A stretch of 64,000 nucleotides of DNA from Chryseobacterium sp. VAUSW3 (GCF_002205795.1 NZ_NIUY01000002.1:558001-622000); one strand, 5' to 3'; positions 16,468-26,226 are shown, counted from the stretch's first letter. Notes: generated by a model from the letters alone, not told the origin. Translations and numbers: made by a program.

Positions 16468-17310
16468 ATGAAAATCATCATCCACGGCGGCTTCTTCTCC
16501 GAAAGCGACCAAAGCCACGAAGTAAAAGTGGCCAAACAAAATTCACTCAAAGCCATTGCTGCCAAGGCTTTTGACTATTTGCAGAGCCATACAGCAGAGG
16601 AGACTGCAGTATATGCAGTCTCTTTGCTGGAGGATGATACGCTGTATAACGCCGGAACCGGATCACAAATCCAGAGCGACGGGAAAATCAGGATGAGTGC
16701 GTCGTTGATGAACGGTGAAAACCAGAAGTTCTCCGGCGTTATCAATATTGAAAATGTAAAAAATCCGATTCAGGTCGCCAGGGTTCTGATGAAAGAAAAC
16801 GATCGGGTTTTGGGTGGAAACGGAGCAAAAACTTACGCTACTGCCAATGGATTTGAGGACTACTCTACTGAAATTCCACAACGCAGAAAAGAATATGAAG
16901 CGAAAGTGAAAAACGGCGGGAAGGGCACTGTTGGCTGCGTGGCACTCGACCGAAATGGTCATTTGGCAGCAGCAACGTCCACGGGAGGCAAAGGTTTTGA
17001 AATCGTTGGCCGAATTTCCGATTCTGCAACGGTAGCCGGTAATTATGCCAACAGATACTGCGCGGTAAGCTGTACCGGAGTTGGTGAAGATATCGTGAGC
17101 AATGCCACTGCCGCGAAGATTGTAACCCGCGTCACTGACGGAATGAATCTTGAAGAGGCTTTTGAAAAGACTTTTGCTGAATTAAAAGAAATCGACGGGT
17201 TTGCCGGAGCCATCGCCATCGACCGAAACGGAAACTTCTTTCACCGGGATTCGCATCCAACCATGGTTTTTGCCAGTTTCGACGGATCAACGTTCGAGGT
17301 CTTCGATTAA
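16468..17310 (+). CDS. isoaspartyl peptidase / L-asparaginase (Ntn hydrolase)
   Basis: Threonine-type N-terminal nucleophile hydrolase, 280 aa, made as a precursor that cuts itself in front of the catalytic Thr. That Thr is in GGKGTVGCVALD, about residue 155, followed by the substrate loop ATSTGGKGFEIVGRISDSA and the TGVGED segment. The N-terminal IIHGGFF motif, with GTGSQIQSDGKIRMSAS, is also typical. The enzyme hydrolyses beta-aspartyl dipeptides; next to cyanophycinase its likely substrate is beta-Asp-Arg, giving free Asp and Arg. The gene follows cphB by 74 bases with no clear terminator, so they may form one transcript. Confidence 0.93.
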   Translation: MKIIIHGGFFSESDQSHEVKVAKQNSLKAIAAKAFDYLQSHTAEETAVYAVSLLEDDTLYNAGTGSQIQSDGKIRMSASLMNGENQKFSGVINIENVKNPIQVARVLMKENDRVLGGNGAKTYATANGFEDYSTEIPQRRKEYEAKVKNGGKGTVGCVALDRNGHLAAATSTGGKGFEIVGRISDSATVAGNYANRYCAVSCTGVGEDIVSNATAAKIVTRVTDGMNLEEAFEKTFAELKEIDGFAGAIAIDRNGNFFHRDSHPTMVFASFDGSTFEVFD

Positions 17311-17350
17311 AGTAAAAAAAACTGTCCCATTTCCGGGACAGTTTCTCTTC
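17311..17350. terminator. Bidirectional terminator between isoaspartyl peptidase and ppdK
   Basis: A hairpin with arms ACTGTCCC and GGGACAGT and a six-base loop, an A7-8 run before it and T-rich sequence after it, between two convergent genes. Confidence 0.85.
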
Positions 17351-17373
17351 GTATTAAATTATTACTGCAAAGC

Positions 17374-20214
17374 TTATTTTGTTTCAATCGCTGCCTGCGC
17401 GGCTGCCAATCTTGCAATCGGTACGCGGAACGGTGAGCAGCTCACATAATCCAGACCCAGTCTATGGCAGAATTTCACCGATTCGGGGTCACCGCCATGT
17501 TCGCCACAGATTCCGACTTTAAGTTTAGGTTTCACGGATCTTGCTTTATCCACTCCGATTTTAATGAGTTCCCCAACACCGCTTTGGTCGATGGATACAA
17601 ACGGATCTTCAGGAAGCAGTTTCAGATCAAGATATTTTGGCAAGAATCCGCCGATATCATCCCTGGAGAATCCGAAAGACATCTGGGTAAGATCATTGGT
17701 TCCGAAACTGAAGAAATCTGCTACTGTAGCCAGGGAATCCCCTTTCAGTGCGGCACGTGGCGTTTCGATCATAGTTCCGTAAAGGAAATTGATTTCTTTT
17801 ACACCCATGTGTTTGCAAACTTCATCATAAACCCTGTCGACAATTTCTTTCTGGTGACGCAATTCGTGACGTCCCATTACCACAGGAATCATAATTTCAG
17901 GGTAGGCTTTTTTACCTTCTTTCTGAAGTTCAGCTGCCGATTCCAGGATCGCGCGAACCTGCATCTCGGTAATTTCCGGATAAGAAACTCCCAAACGTAC
18001 TCCACGGTGGCCCAGCATCGGGTTGTTTTCGTGAAGTGCCAGGATTCTGCGGTTCAGCACACTCATTCGTACGCCAAGTTCGCGGCTCAGTTCCTGTAAT
18101 TTTTCTTTGTCGTGAGGAACGAATTCGTGTAAAGGTGGATCTAACAGACGGATGGTTACGGGATTTCCGTTCATCACTTCCAAAGTGGCTTTGATGTCTT
18201 TTTTCACAAATTTGAAGAGTTCATCGAGTGCAGTTTTTCTTTCTGCCACTGTGGTACTCATAATCATTTTTCTGAGGAGGAATAAAGGTTTTTCGCTTCC
18301 TTCCCCGTAAAACATATGCTCTGTGCGGAAGAGGCCAATTCCTTCAGCACCGAAATACGATGCCTGCTGTGCATCTTTTGGTGTATCTGCATTGGTTCTA
18401 ACGCCTAATTTTTTAGCTTTATCCACCAGCGTCATCAGAACTTTGTACGATGCGTTCTGGTTAAGATCGGTATTTGAAAGCTGCAGCACACCCTCGTAAG
18501 CCAGACCGGTGGTTCCGTTCAGGGTAAGCCATTCGCCTTCGTGAACTTTTTTTCCCGTATTGGTTACAAAATATTTTTCTTTTTCGTGAATTTCAATGTC
18601 TGAACAACCTACGATACAGCACTTACCCCAACCTCGGGCTACTAAAGCTGCATGAGAAGTCATACCGCCTTTTGTTGTAAGAATCGCCTGGGATTTGTGC
18701 ATGCCATCGACATCTTCAGGAGAGGTTTCTTCCCGTACGAGAATTACTTTTTCGCCTTTAAGTCCCCATTCCACTGCTTCTTCTGAGGAAAAGACCACTC
18801 GTCCTGTAGCACCACCGGGGCCGGCAGGAAGACCTTTTGCAATCGGTTTGTTTTTCTTCTCTTCTTCGGGATCAATCATCGGTAAAAGCAATTCGATCAA
18901 CTGATTTGGACCTACGCGCATTACCGCAGTATCCGCATCAATAAGTTTTTCTCTGTACATGTCGGCAGCCATTTTCACTGCTGCTACCCCGTTACGTTTA
19001 CCTACGCGGCACTGGAGCATATACAGCGTTCCTTTCTCGATGGTAAATTCAATATCCTGCATGTCTCCGTAATGTTTTTCCAGACGTTTTTGGATTTCAT
19101 TGAGTTCTTTATACTGCGCAGGCATTAATTTTTCTAAAGTTTTAAGATCTTTTGAATGATCATTTTTAGAAGCGTTGTTAATTGGTGCCGGAGTACGGAT
19201 TCCCGCAACCACGTCTTCACCCTGTGCATTCACTAAATATTCACCATAGAAATGGTTGTCGCCGTTTCCGGGATTTCTGGTAAAGGCTACACCGGTACAG
19301 CTATTATCGCCCATGTTTCCGAAAACCATCGCCTGTACATTTACCGCAGTTCCCCAATCATCAGGGATTCTCTCAATTTTTCGGTATTCGATAGCTCGTT
19401 TACCGTTCCAGGAAGCAAATACAGCGCCTACTCCGCCCATCAACTGATCCCATGGATCTTCAGGGAATTCAACTTTAAGGTATTTTTTAGTTAAGGCTTT
19501 GAATTCTTTTACAAGTTTTTTAAGGTCTGCCGCAGAGATTTCGGTGTCGAGTTCTACCCCTCTTTCTTTTTTAAGGTCGCCTAACCTTTCATCCATAATC
19601 TTACGGATTCCTTTGCCTTTAGCAGGTTCCATACCGCCTGCTTTTTCAATCACTACATCGGCATACATCATTACGAGTCTTCTGTATGCATCGTAAGCAA
19701 ATCTTTCGTCGCCGGTCACTTCAATTAAACCTTTCACGGTTTCGTCATTCAGACCGATATTAAGGACGGTATCCATCATTCCGGGCATTGATCTTCTGGC
19801 TCCGGAACGTACGGACATGAGTAAAGGATCTTTTACGTCCCCAAATTTTTTGCCCATAAGTTTTTCAACCTCTGCAAGGGCATTTTTTATCTGTTTTTCG
19901 AGATGGGCAGGATATGTTCTGTTGTGGTTATAAAAATAAGTACACACTTCGGTGGTTACCGTGAATCCTGGAGGAACCGGCAGTTTAAGATCTTTGTGCC
20001 CCGCCATTTCAGCAAGGTTCGCACCTTTACCTCCGAGAAGGTTTTTCATCGATTCGTTACCGTCTGCTTTTCCGCCTCCGAAGGAATAAACATACTTGTC
20101 TTTAATTTTGCTGACACCGTTTTCTGCAATGGGATTTTTCACTGATTGTTTCCCGTTTGCTTTTCCTCCGTCTACGGAGTACACTTGCTGTTCTGCTTTG
20201 GCTTTGGTAGTCAT
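17374..20214 (-). CDS. ppdK: pyruvate, phosphate dikinase
   Basis: Converts pyruvate, ATP and phosphate to PEP, AMP and pyrophosphate, reversibly; it can act in gluconeogenesis or use PPi for glycolysis. The product is 946 aa versus about 880 in most homologues. Order: nucleotide-binding domain (KNLLGGKGANLAEMAG onward; MSVRSGARRSMPGMMDTVLN), phosphohistidine domain with the catalytic His in GGMTSHAALVARGWGKCC, and the C-terminal PEP/pyruvate barrel (GIGLFRTEHMF, FGTNDLTQMSFGFSRDD, GICGEHGGDP). The extra length includes an N-terminal partial repeat: residues 11-29 resemble 42-60. Its product PPi connects it to the two pyrophosphatases downstream in the window. Probably monocistronic. Confidence 0.95.
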   Translation of the reverse strand: MTTKAKAEQQVYSVDGGKANGKQSVKNPIAENGVSKIKDKYVYSFGGGKADGNESMKNLLGGKGANLAEMAGHKDLKLPVPPGFTVTTEVCTYFYNHNRTYPAHLEKQIKNALAEVEKLMGKKFGDVKDPLLMSVRSGARRSMPGMMDTVLNIGLNDETVKGLIEVTGDERFAYDAYRRLVMMYADVVIEKAGGMEPAKGKGIRKIMDERLGDLKKERGVELDTEISAADLKKLVKEFKALTKKYLKVEFPEDPWDQLMGGVGAVFASWNGKRAIEYRKIERIPDDWGTAVNVQAMVFGNMGDNSCTGVAFTRNPGNGDNHFYGEYLVNAQGEDVVAGIRTPAPINNASKNDHSKDLKTLEKLMPAQYKELNEIQKRLEKHYGDMQDIEFTIEKGTLYMLQCRVGKRNGVAAVKMAADMYREKLIDADTAVMRVGPNQLIELLLPMIDPEEEKKNKPIAKGLPAGPGGATGRVVFSSEEAVEWGLKGEKVILVREETSPEDVDGMHKSQAILTTKGGMTSHAALVARGWGKCCIVGCSDIEIHEKEKYFVTNTGKKVHEGEWLTLNGTTGLAYEGVLQLSNTDLNQNASYKVLMTLVDKAKKLGVRTNADTPKDAQQASYFGAEGIGLFRTEHMFYGEGSEKPLFLLRKMIMSTTVAERKTALDELFKFVKKDIKATLEVMNGNPVTIRLLDPPLHEFVPHDKEKLQELSRELGVRMSVLNRRILALHENNPMLGHRGVRLGVSYPEITEMQVRAILESAAELQKEGKKAYPEIMIPVVMGRHELRHQKEIVDRVYDEVCKHMGVKEINFLYGTMIETPRAALKGDSLATVADFFSFGTNDLTQMSFGFSRDDIGGFLPKYLDLKLLPEDPFVSIDQSGVGELIKIGVDKARSVKPKLKVGICGEHGGDPESVKFCHRLGLDYVSCSPFRVPIARLAAAQAAIETK

Positions 20215-20414
20215 AATATGTTAATTTTTAATTATTTCCTTTAAAAAATACAAGTAAATTTACGCAGAACCTGAAGTTAAAAACCAGATATCAGTGTGAC
20301 AATTATCAATATTGACAAATTTCATATCCACACCAAATTCATTTAATTCATGAAAAGAAAAAAGAATTGCATCATTTTTGTACCCACGAAAACCAGAATA
20401 TTAAAAATAAAATT

Positions 20415-20597
20415 ATGAAAACTTTATTTGCAGTCGCTATTTTGGGAACTTTATCATTTGCAAGCTGTGCCCAGAAAGAAGAAAAACGGGAAGAATATAA
20501 AGACTCACACAGCGTAGAGGAACGAAGAAATGCCGGAGTGGATTCCGCAGCATTTGAAAATGAAACCCAAAAGGAGGATTCCCTCAAAACAGAATAA
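20415..20597 (+). CDS. Small putative lipoprotein
   Basis: A 60-aa product from ATG 20415-20417. The N-terminus MKTLFAVAILGTLSFASC is a lipoprotein signal with a lipobox LSFASC, and the mature part is short, highly charged and Glu/Lys rich (AQKEEKREEYKDSHSVEERR). An upstream in-frame start is possible but would spoil the signal. No family recognised. Such small lipoproteins are common in Chryseobacterium-group genomes. It converges on fabH and shares a terminator with it. Confidence 0.7.
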   Translation: MKTLFAVAILGTLSFASCAQKEEKREEYKDSHSVEERRNAGVDSAAFENETQKEDSLKTE

Positions 20598-20626
20598 AAA
20601 AATGCGTCAGTTGACGCATTTTATAA
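20596..20626. terminator. Bidirectional terminator between small lipoprotein and fabH
   Basis: A hairpin AAAATGCGTCA / TGACGCATTTT with a two-base loop and A's and T's on its flanks, between convergent genes. Confidence 0.85.
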
Positions 20627-20628
20627 CT

Positions 20629-21651
20629 TTAGTAATTAAAGAGTACGGAACCCCAGGTAAATCCGCTACCAAATGCGGAGAGGAGTACCAAATCTCCTTT
20701 TTTTACTTTACCCTGCTCTATCGCTTCGCTCAGCGCAATAGGAATTGATGCAGCGGTGGTATTGCCGTATTTCTGAATATTATTGAACACCTTATTATCC
20801 GGAAGACCCATTTTATTCTGTACAAACTGTGCGATGCGCAGGTTGGCCTGGTGCGGAATAAACATATCCAGATCATCCACCGTTTTACCGGCAGATTCCA
20901 GAGCCTCCATCATGGTTTCCGGGAATCTCGTTACTGCGTGTTTAAAAACGAAATTTCCGTTCATTACCGGATAAACTTCAGCATCGGTTACATTTTCGGG
21001 TTCCAGGCGCATCCGGTCGCTCCAGCCGTATTTGGATCCCGGAAATTTGGTGCAGAGTTCATCCGCATACTTCCCTTCGGAATGCATATTTACCGCTAAG
21101 ATATCACCAGCAGAATTTTCTTCAGAAGCAGAAAGAATTACGGCACCTGCCCCGTCTCCAAAAATTACAGAAACTCCTCTTCCGGCATCAGAAAAATCGA
21201 GCCCGAAAGAATGCACTTCCGCACCCACCACAAGTATATTTTTATAAGTTTTCGACTTAATAAAAGCATTGGCCACGCTCATCGCATATACAAACCCCGA
21301 ACACTGGTTTCTTACATCCAACGCTCCAACGGTGTTGCAGCCCAGCATTTCCTGAAGCAAAACCCCACAGCCAGGGAAATAATAATCCGGTGACAGTGTA
21401 GCAAAAACTATATAATCGATGTCTTTTGCAGTGAGTCCGGCCATTTTTAAGGCTTTTTCTGAAGCTTTGAAAGCTAAAAATGCCGTAGTCTCATCGGCAT
21501 CGTTACGGTTTTTTCGGTGGTGGCGTTCTTTGATGCCTGTGCGTTCTGTAATCCACTCGTCACTGGTGGTCATCAGTTTCGAGAGGTCGTCGTTTGTTAC
21601 GATGTTTTCAGGTACATAATGTCCTATTCCTTTGATAATGCTTTTCGTCAT
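20629..21651 (-). CDS. fabH: 3-oxoacyl-[acyl-carrier-protein] synthase III
   Basis: Initiates fatty acid synthesis by condensing an acyl-CoA with malonyl-ACP. From ATG 21649-21651 it has 340 aa; an in-frame extension upstream is rejected as non-homologous. Catalytic Cys in VRNQCSGFVYAM, catalytic His in FIPHQANLRIA, catalytic Asn in KYGNTTAASIP, and the glycine-rich FGSGFTWGS near the C-terminus are all present. In Bacteroidota the primer is often a branched acyl-CoA. The gene is not next to plsX here, so it may be one of several KAS III copies. A TATATTTG box on the minus strand (21678-21671) lies 19 bases before the start. Confidence 0.93.
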   Translation of the reverse strand: MTKSIIKGIGHYVPENIVTNDDLSKLMTTSDEWITERTGIKERHHRKNRNDADETTAFLAFKASEKALKMAGLTAKDIDYIVFATLSPDYYFPGCGVLLQEMLGCNTVGALDVRNQCSGFVYAMSVANAFIKSKTYKNILVVGAEVHSFGLDFSDAGRGVSVIFGDGAGAVILSASEENSAGDILAVNMHSEGKYADELCTKFPGSKYGWSDRMRLEPENVTDAEVYPVMNGNFVFKHAVTRFPETMMEALESAGKTVDDLDMFIPHQANLRIAQFVQNKMGLPDNKVFNNIQKYGNTTAASIPIALSEAIEQGKVKKGDLVLLSAFGSGFTWGSVLFNY

Positions 21652-21670
21652 GACGATTAAAAAATTTATA

Positions 21671-21678
21671 CAAATATA
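21671..21678 (-). promoter_or_regulatory. TAnnTTTG promoter box for fabH
   Basis: TATATTTG on the minus strand, 19 bases before the fabH ATG, a normal distance for a short leader. Confidence 0.45.
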
Positions 21679-21728
21679 ATTTTTATTTAAGGAATCGGGA
21701 ATCTTTAATACCAACTGAAAATAATCAT

Positions 21729-21736
21729 TAAATTTG
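21729..21736 (+). promoter_or_regulatory. TAnnTTTG promoter box four bases before corA ATG
   Basis: TAAATTTG followed by TTGA and then the corA ATG at 21741. The predicted transcript would be leaderless or nearly so. Confidence 0.45.
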
Positions 21737-21740
21737 TTGA

Positions 21741-22643
21741 ATGCCTATAGAAATAATTTACCGTAAGGAGCACTGCGAATGGATTGATGTGGAAGCTCCA
21801 ACTCTGGAGGATCTTAATTTTCTCCATGAAAGATATAATATCAATACGCTGCTTCTGGAGGATACAATTGATCCAAACCACCTGCCGAAATTTGAGCAGG
21901 ACAATGGCGTGAAATTTTTTCTGATGCGCGAAAACACTGAACTGGAGCGCACGAACCTTAATACCATCAGCGATATTTCTACGAAACTGGGAATTTTCAT
22001 GTTCCAACACATTATTATCACCGTTCACCGGATGAAAAACAGAAGTGTTTATGAATTTAAAAAAGAAATTCTCCTTCCGGAGTATGAAAGCATCAGTACC
22101 GATACCATTGCGCTGAAACTGGCTCTAAAAGTGATGAAATCTTTCGATGAAGAATCGCAGAACCTTTTGGAAACGATGGACAATATTGAAAATGAAATAT
22201 TTCTGAAGACGACCAACCATTCCAACCAAATCCGCAGACTTTATAAACTGAAAAGAAAATCGGGTCTGAATGCCAGAATCCTGAATATTTCTGCGGACTG
22301 GATTGATAAATTTAAAACCCTAAAGTTGAGTGATACGGAAATAAGCGACCTGAAAGACAAACACAAAGATGTAATCGCCGATTTTGAGCATCTGAATGCC
22401 CAAGTTACGAACCTTATATCAATGTTTCTGGCCATGAGCGACCAGAAGGCAAACCAGGTTATGAAAGTGCTGGCTATTTATTCCATGTATTTCTTCCCGA
22501 TTACGTTTATCGCAGGAATCTACGGAATGAATTTCGACAACATGCCGGAACTTCACCAGCCTTTGGGGTATTTTATGACGTTGGGATTAATGGCCTTTAT
22601 TACGCTGCTCACTTTTATTTACGTAAGAAGAAAGAGGTGGTAG
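21741..22643 (+). CDS. corA: CorA family magnesium/cobalt transporter
   Basis: Pentameric inner-membrane Mg2+ channel, 300 aa. A cytosolic alpha/beta domain (residues 1-150) is followed by a long stalk helix with many charged residues. The C-terminus has two membrane helices: the first (about 240-262, MYFFPITFIAGI) ends in the signature YGMNF, the second (about 273-293) is followed by the basic tail YVRRKRW. The product is intact and somewhat shorter at the N-terminus than E. coli CorA. It is transcribed divergently from fabH with 89 bases between the start codons. Confidence 0.93.
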   Translation: MPIEIIYRKEHCEWIDVEAPTLEDLNFLHERYNINTLLLEDTIDPNHLPKFEQDNGVKFFLMRENTELERTNLNTISDISTKLGIFMFQHIIITVHRMKNRSVYEFKKEILLPEYESISTDTIALKLALKVMKSFDEESQNLLETMDNIENEIFLKTTNHSNQIRRLYKLKRKSGLNARILNISADWIDKFKTLKLSDTEISDLKDKHKDVIADFEHLNAQVTNLISMFLAMSDQKANQVMKVLAIYSMYFFPITFIAGIYGMNFDNMPELHQPLGYFMTLGLMAFITLLTFIYVRRKRW

Positions 22644-22671
22644 GTTTTTAGAAATCGAAGTACATATAAAA

Positions 22672-22710
22672 TAAAAATCCCGGCTTTTTACAGTCGGGAT
22701 TTATTTTTAA
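22672..22710. terminator. Bidirectional terminator between corA and hppA
   Basis: Arms AAATCCCG and CGGGATTT around a 12-base loop, with A's before and T-rich sequence after, located between convergent genes. Confidence 0.8.
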
Positions 22711-22720
22711 AAATGATTTT

Positions 22721-25459
22721 TTAGAAGCTCAGGACTCTTACATCAATTCTTCTGTTCTGTGCTTTACACTCATCGGTATCATTAGCCTCGCAAACCGGGA
22801 ACAGCGGTCCGTAACCTTCGGCTTCCACCCTGTCGCCAGCAATTCCCAATTCGAGTAATTTCAATCTGGCAGTCTGTGCGCGAAGGCTGGAGAGTTTCAT
22901 GTTGGTATCTGAATTACCTGTATTATCTGTATAACCTCCAAGTTTAACTCTAACATTGGGATAAGCATTCAGGATTTCCGCAAGGTTGGTCAACTGGGCT
23001 TCAGAACCCGGCTTCAAATCGCTGCTTCCGCTTTGGAAATGAAGATTTTCGATGGTGAACCATGTGTTCGGATCCAATAAAGCCTGATCTTTAAGCTTAA
23101 TGCCGTTATACAGCGCATAGATTTGACTGTTCTGACCCATTAAGATGGATTTATCGGTTAATTTCACTTCCTGAACATTTCCTGTGTCATATACATAATC
23201 ACCATCAGCATTTAATCCTCCGCTAACTTCCTGTGGTGTAGCAGAAGTTCCGGCATCCATACCCGGCGTTTCTGTCGCGACGGTGGTTATTCCCATCATT
23301 TTATTGAGCGATTCCAGCTTTTCTTTTCTGTTATTTTCAATTTTATCTTTATGCATAATGGCTAAAGTTGGTGCAATAACCAAAGAAACAATCGACATTA
23401 ATTTGATCAGGATATTCATTGAAGGCCCTGAAGTATCTTTGAAAGGATCACCAACAGTATCTCCTGTTACGGAAGCTTTGTGCGGGTCAGAACCTTTATA
23501 GAAGGTTTTACCGTTAATATCCACTCCTTTTTCGAAGGATTTCTTTGCGTTATCCCAGGCACCTCCGGCATTATTCTGGAACATTCCCATCAATACACCT
23601 GAAACGGTAGCTCCCGCAAGGAAACCACCCAAAACCTCAGGACCGAAAATAAATCCTACCAAAAGCGGAGAAACCAAAGCGATTGCGCCAGGTAACAACA
23701 TTTTTTTGATTGATGCGTCTGTAGAAATGGCTACGCATTTTTCGTATTCCGGGGTTGCTTTACCTTCGAGAATTCCAGGAATCTCGCGGAACTGACGGCG
23801 AACTTCTTCTACCATCGCCATTGCTGCTTCTCCCACGGCTTTTATTGCCGAAGAAGAAAAGATAAACGGAATCATAGCACCCACGAATAAACCTGCCAAG
23901 ACATCGGCTCTGTAAATATCAATTCCGTCAATCCCTGCAATACCTACAAAGGCTGCAAACAAAGCAAGCGCTGTTAGAGCCGCTGAAGCGATAGCAAAAC
24001 CTTTTCCTGTTGCTGCTGTGGTATTCCCTACCGCATCTAAAATATCTGTTTTTTCACGAACTTCTTTCGGTAATTCGCTCATTTCTGCAATTCCACCAGC
24101 GTTATCGGCAATCGGTCCAAAAGCGTCAATCGCAAGCTGCATTGCCGTTGTTGCCATCATTCCGGCGGCGGCAATTGCCACTCCGTATAATCCAGCACAA
24201 AGATAAGATCCGTAAATACCGCCCGCTAAAACCAGGATAGGTAAAAGAGTAGATTCCATCCCTACAGCAAGACCACCAATGATGTTGGTTGCATGTCCTG
24301 TGGAAGACTGTTTTACGATGCTTTTTACGGGTCTTTTACCCATCGCGGTGTAATACTCAGTTATGATACTCATTAAAGTTCCCACTACAAGACCTACGAT
24401 AATCGCTCCGAAAACACCCATTTTGGTGAACTCGTGGCCTCTTAATGTCATGGTTTCAGGTAAAAGATAATTTACAAGGAAATAAGATGCAACAGCGGTT
24501 AATACAATACTCCCCCAGTTGCCCATGTTTAAAGCGTTCTGTACGGGAGCGGTATCTAATTCTGCCGATTCACTGATTTTTACGAATAAAGTTCCGACCA
24601 TTGAGAAAATAATTCCGATTCCGGCAATCAGCATTGGTAATAAGATTGGTGCGAATCCTCCGAAAAGATCCGGAGACACGGTTTCGTTACCCAAAACCAT
24701 GGTGGCTAAAACAGTTGCTACATAAGAACCGAATAAATCGGCTCCCATCCCGGCAACATCACCTACATTATCCCCCACATTGTCTGCGATTGTTGCAGGG
24801 TTTCTTGGATCATCTTCCGGAATTCCGGCTTCTACTTTACCTACTAAATCAGCACCCACATCGGCAGCTTTGGTATAAATTCCGCCACCTACTCTTGCAA
24901 AGAGCGCGATGGATTCGGCACCCAGAGAGAAACCGGTAAGGATTTCGATCGCTTTTTCCATTTCATGGGTATTAGCGGCTGCATCTGGTGCAAAAATCTG
25001 CTTGATGATTAAATATAAGGCGCCCAATCCTAAAACTGCTAAACCGGCAACACCCATCCCCATTACAGAGCCTCCGGTGAAAGATACTTTTAGGGCTTTT
25101 GAGAGTGATGTTTTCGCTGCTTCTGCAGTTCTTACGTTGGATTTGGTGGCGATTTTCATTCCGATAAATCCAGCCAGAGCAGAAAGCACTGCTCCGAATA
25201 TAAATGCAAGACCAATGCTCCAGTGCGAATTGGCATTACCAGCTCCCATCAAAGCGAGCAAAATAGCAACAATAACCACGAAATACATCATGATTTTGTA
25301 TTCTGCTTTAAGGAACGCCATTGCGCCATCGGCAATGTGCCCACTAATTTCCTTCATCCTGTCGTTACCTGCATTCTGTTTACTTACCCAGTTACTCTGG
25401 ATAAAAGTGTAGATTAAAGCAATAATACCAAAGATGGGTACTAAAATAAATAAATTCAT
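22721..25459 (-). CDS. hppA: Membrane-bound ion-pumping pyrophosphatase fused to a C-terminal OmpA domain
   Basis: Integral-membrane pyrophosphatase that couples PPi hydrolysis to H+ or Na+ export; 912 aa. Residues 1 to about 725 are the normal multi-helix enzyme, with the signature [38 protein letters not shown] and the C-terminal [20 protein letters not shown]. The motif [10 protein letters not shown] has Ala where potassium-independent enzymes have Lys, pointing to a K+-dependent form. After a linker (about 730-790) comes an OmpA/MotB-type peptidoglycan-binding domain: [53 protein letters not shown] and [12 protein letters not shown]. Both ends of such pumps face outward, so the domain would lie in the periplasm. 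The ppa gene is directly upstream. Confidence 0.93.
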   Translation of the reverse strand: MNLFILVPIFGIIALIYTFIQSNWVSKQNAGNDRMKEISGHIADGAMAFLKAEYKIMMYFVVIVAILLALMGAGNANSHWSIGLAFIFGAVLSALAGFIGMKIATKSNVRTAEAAKTSLSKALKVSFTGGSVMGMGVAGLAVLGLGALYLIIKQIFAPDAAANTHEMEKAIEILTGFSLGAESIALFARVGGGIYTKAADVGADLVGKVEAGIPEDDPRNPATIADNVGDNVGDVAGMGADLFGSYVATVLATMVLGNETVSPDLFGGFAPILLPMLIAGIGIIFSMVGTLFVKISESAELDTAPVQNALNMGNWGSIVLTAVASYFLVNYLLPETMTLRGHEFTKMGVFGAIIVGLVVGTLMSIITEYYTAMGKRPVKSIVKQSSTGHATNIIGGLAVGMESTLLPILVLAGGIYGSYLCAGLYGVAIAAAGMMATTAMQLAIDAFGPIADNAGGIAEMSELPKEVREKTDILDAVGNTTAATGKGFAIASAALTALALFAAFVGIAGIDGIDIYRADVLAGLFVGAMIPFIFSSSAIKAVGEAAMAMVEEVRRQFREIPGILEGKATPEYEKCVAISTDASIKKMLLPGAIALVSPLLVGFIFGPEVLGGFLAGATVSGVLMGMFQNNAGGAWDNAKKSFEKGVDINGKTFYKGSDPHKASVTGDTVGDPFKDTSGPSMNILIKLMSIVSLVIAPTLAIMHKDKIENNRKEKLESLNKMMGITTVATETPGMDAGTSATPQEVSGGLNADGDYVYDTGNVQEVKLTDKSILMGQNSQIYALYNGIKLKDQALLDPNTWFTIENLHFQSGSSDLKPGSEAQLTNLAEILNAYPNVRVKLGGYTDNTGNSDTNMKLSSLRAQTARLKLLELGIAGDRVEAEGYGPLFPVCEANDTDECKAQNRRIDVRVLSF

Positions 25460-25549
25460 AGGTTATTTTTTGATGTTAACATTTTATTAAATAAAACATA
25501 AACCGAAAATACACAATTTATTTGAAAATCGTAACTAAAGTTAAAAATA

Positions 25550-25582
25550 AAAAAAGACAGATGTACACACACCTGTCTCGTT
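25550..25582 (-). terminator. Terminator after ppa
   Basis: On the minus strand a hairpin with arms AGACAG and CTGTCT is followed by TTTTTTT, between ppa and hppA. The two adjacent pyrophosphatase genes are therefore probably transcribed separately. Confidence 0.7.
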
Positions 25583-25605
25583 ATTTTATTGGAATTTAGA
25601 GGGTC

Positions 25606-26217
25606 TTAGCCGCCAAACTTGTTTGCATAATCTTTTTGTGAAGCTTTAATTACATTTCTGGCATGATCTGCACCGTACACCTCCTGAATTCTACATTTTG
25701 CAGCTTCATCCGGAAGATTTTTATACGTTAAGAAATAGTGCATCAGCCGCTTTACTTCTGCCTGTGGTAATTCTGTAATATCCCGGAAATGCCCAAACGC
25801 ATGATCTCCTTTCATCACTGCAACGATTTTATCATCAGCTTCGCCTTTATCGATCATCTTGAATCCACCGATTGGGATTGCCTCCATCAGCATTCCGCCG
25901 GCGTGGATGTTGTGTGAACTCAGTACACAGATATCCAGCGGGTCGAGGTCACCGGTTTCTACATCATCTGCGCCACTTTCAATCGCCAGTTTAAGGACTT
26001 CATCATGACAATACGTTCTCGGGATAAATCCGTACAGTGCAGGAATAATGTTGGAGAACTGCTGCGGACGGTCAACTTTCAGGTAACCACTCTGCTTGTC
26101 GATTTCATATTTAATGGTATCACTCGGTACAATTTCCACAAAAACATTTACAACATTAGGTACCTCTGCTCCTGCTGAAATCCCGTGCCAAGGATGTGCT
26201 TTAAAATTTGGTATCAT
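25606..26217 (-). CDS. ppa: soluble inorganic pyrophosphatase (family I)
   Basis: Hydrolyses PPi in the cytoplasm, pulling biosynthetic reactions forward. At 203 aa it is of family I: YEIDKQSGYLKVDR (substrate-binding Lys and Glu), the metal-binding signature GDLDPLDICV, and DDKIVAV further on. The C-terminal half is a little longer than in E. coli. It is followed by a terminator and then the ion-pumping pyrophosphatase gene, so this locus encodes two ways to use PPi: waste it or conserve its energy. Upstream genes in the same direction begin 9 bases away. Confidence 0.93.
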   Translation of the reverse strand: MIPNFKAHPWHGISAGAEVPNVVNVFVEIVPSDTIKYEIDKQSGYLKVDRPQQFSNIIPALYGFIPRTYCHDEVLKLAIESGADDVETGDLDPLDICVLSSHNIHAGGMLMEAIPIGGFKMIDKGEADDKIVAVMKGDHAFGHFRDITELPQAEVKRLMHYFLTYKNLPDEAAKCRIQEVYGADHARNVIKASQKDYANKFGG

Positions 26218-26226
26218 TTATTTATT

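Noticed and set aside
17464-18099. Plus-strand open frame of 211 codons inside ppdK
   Set aside because: Antisense shadow of a strongly conserved gene; residue composition is not protein-like.
24909-25412. Plus-strand open frame of 167 codons inside hppA
   Set aside because: Antisense shadow of the conserved membrane pyrophosphatase.
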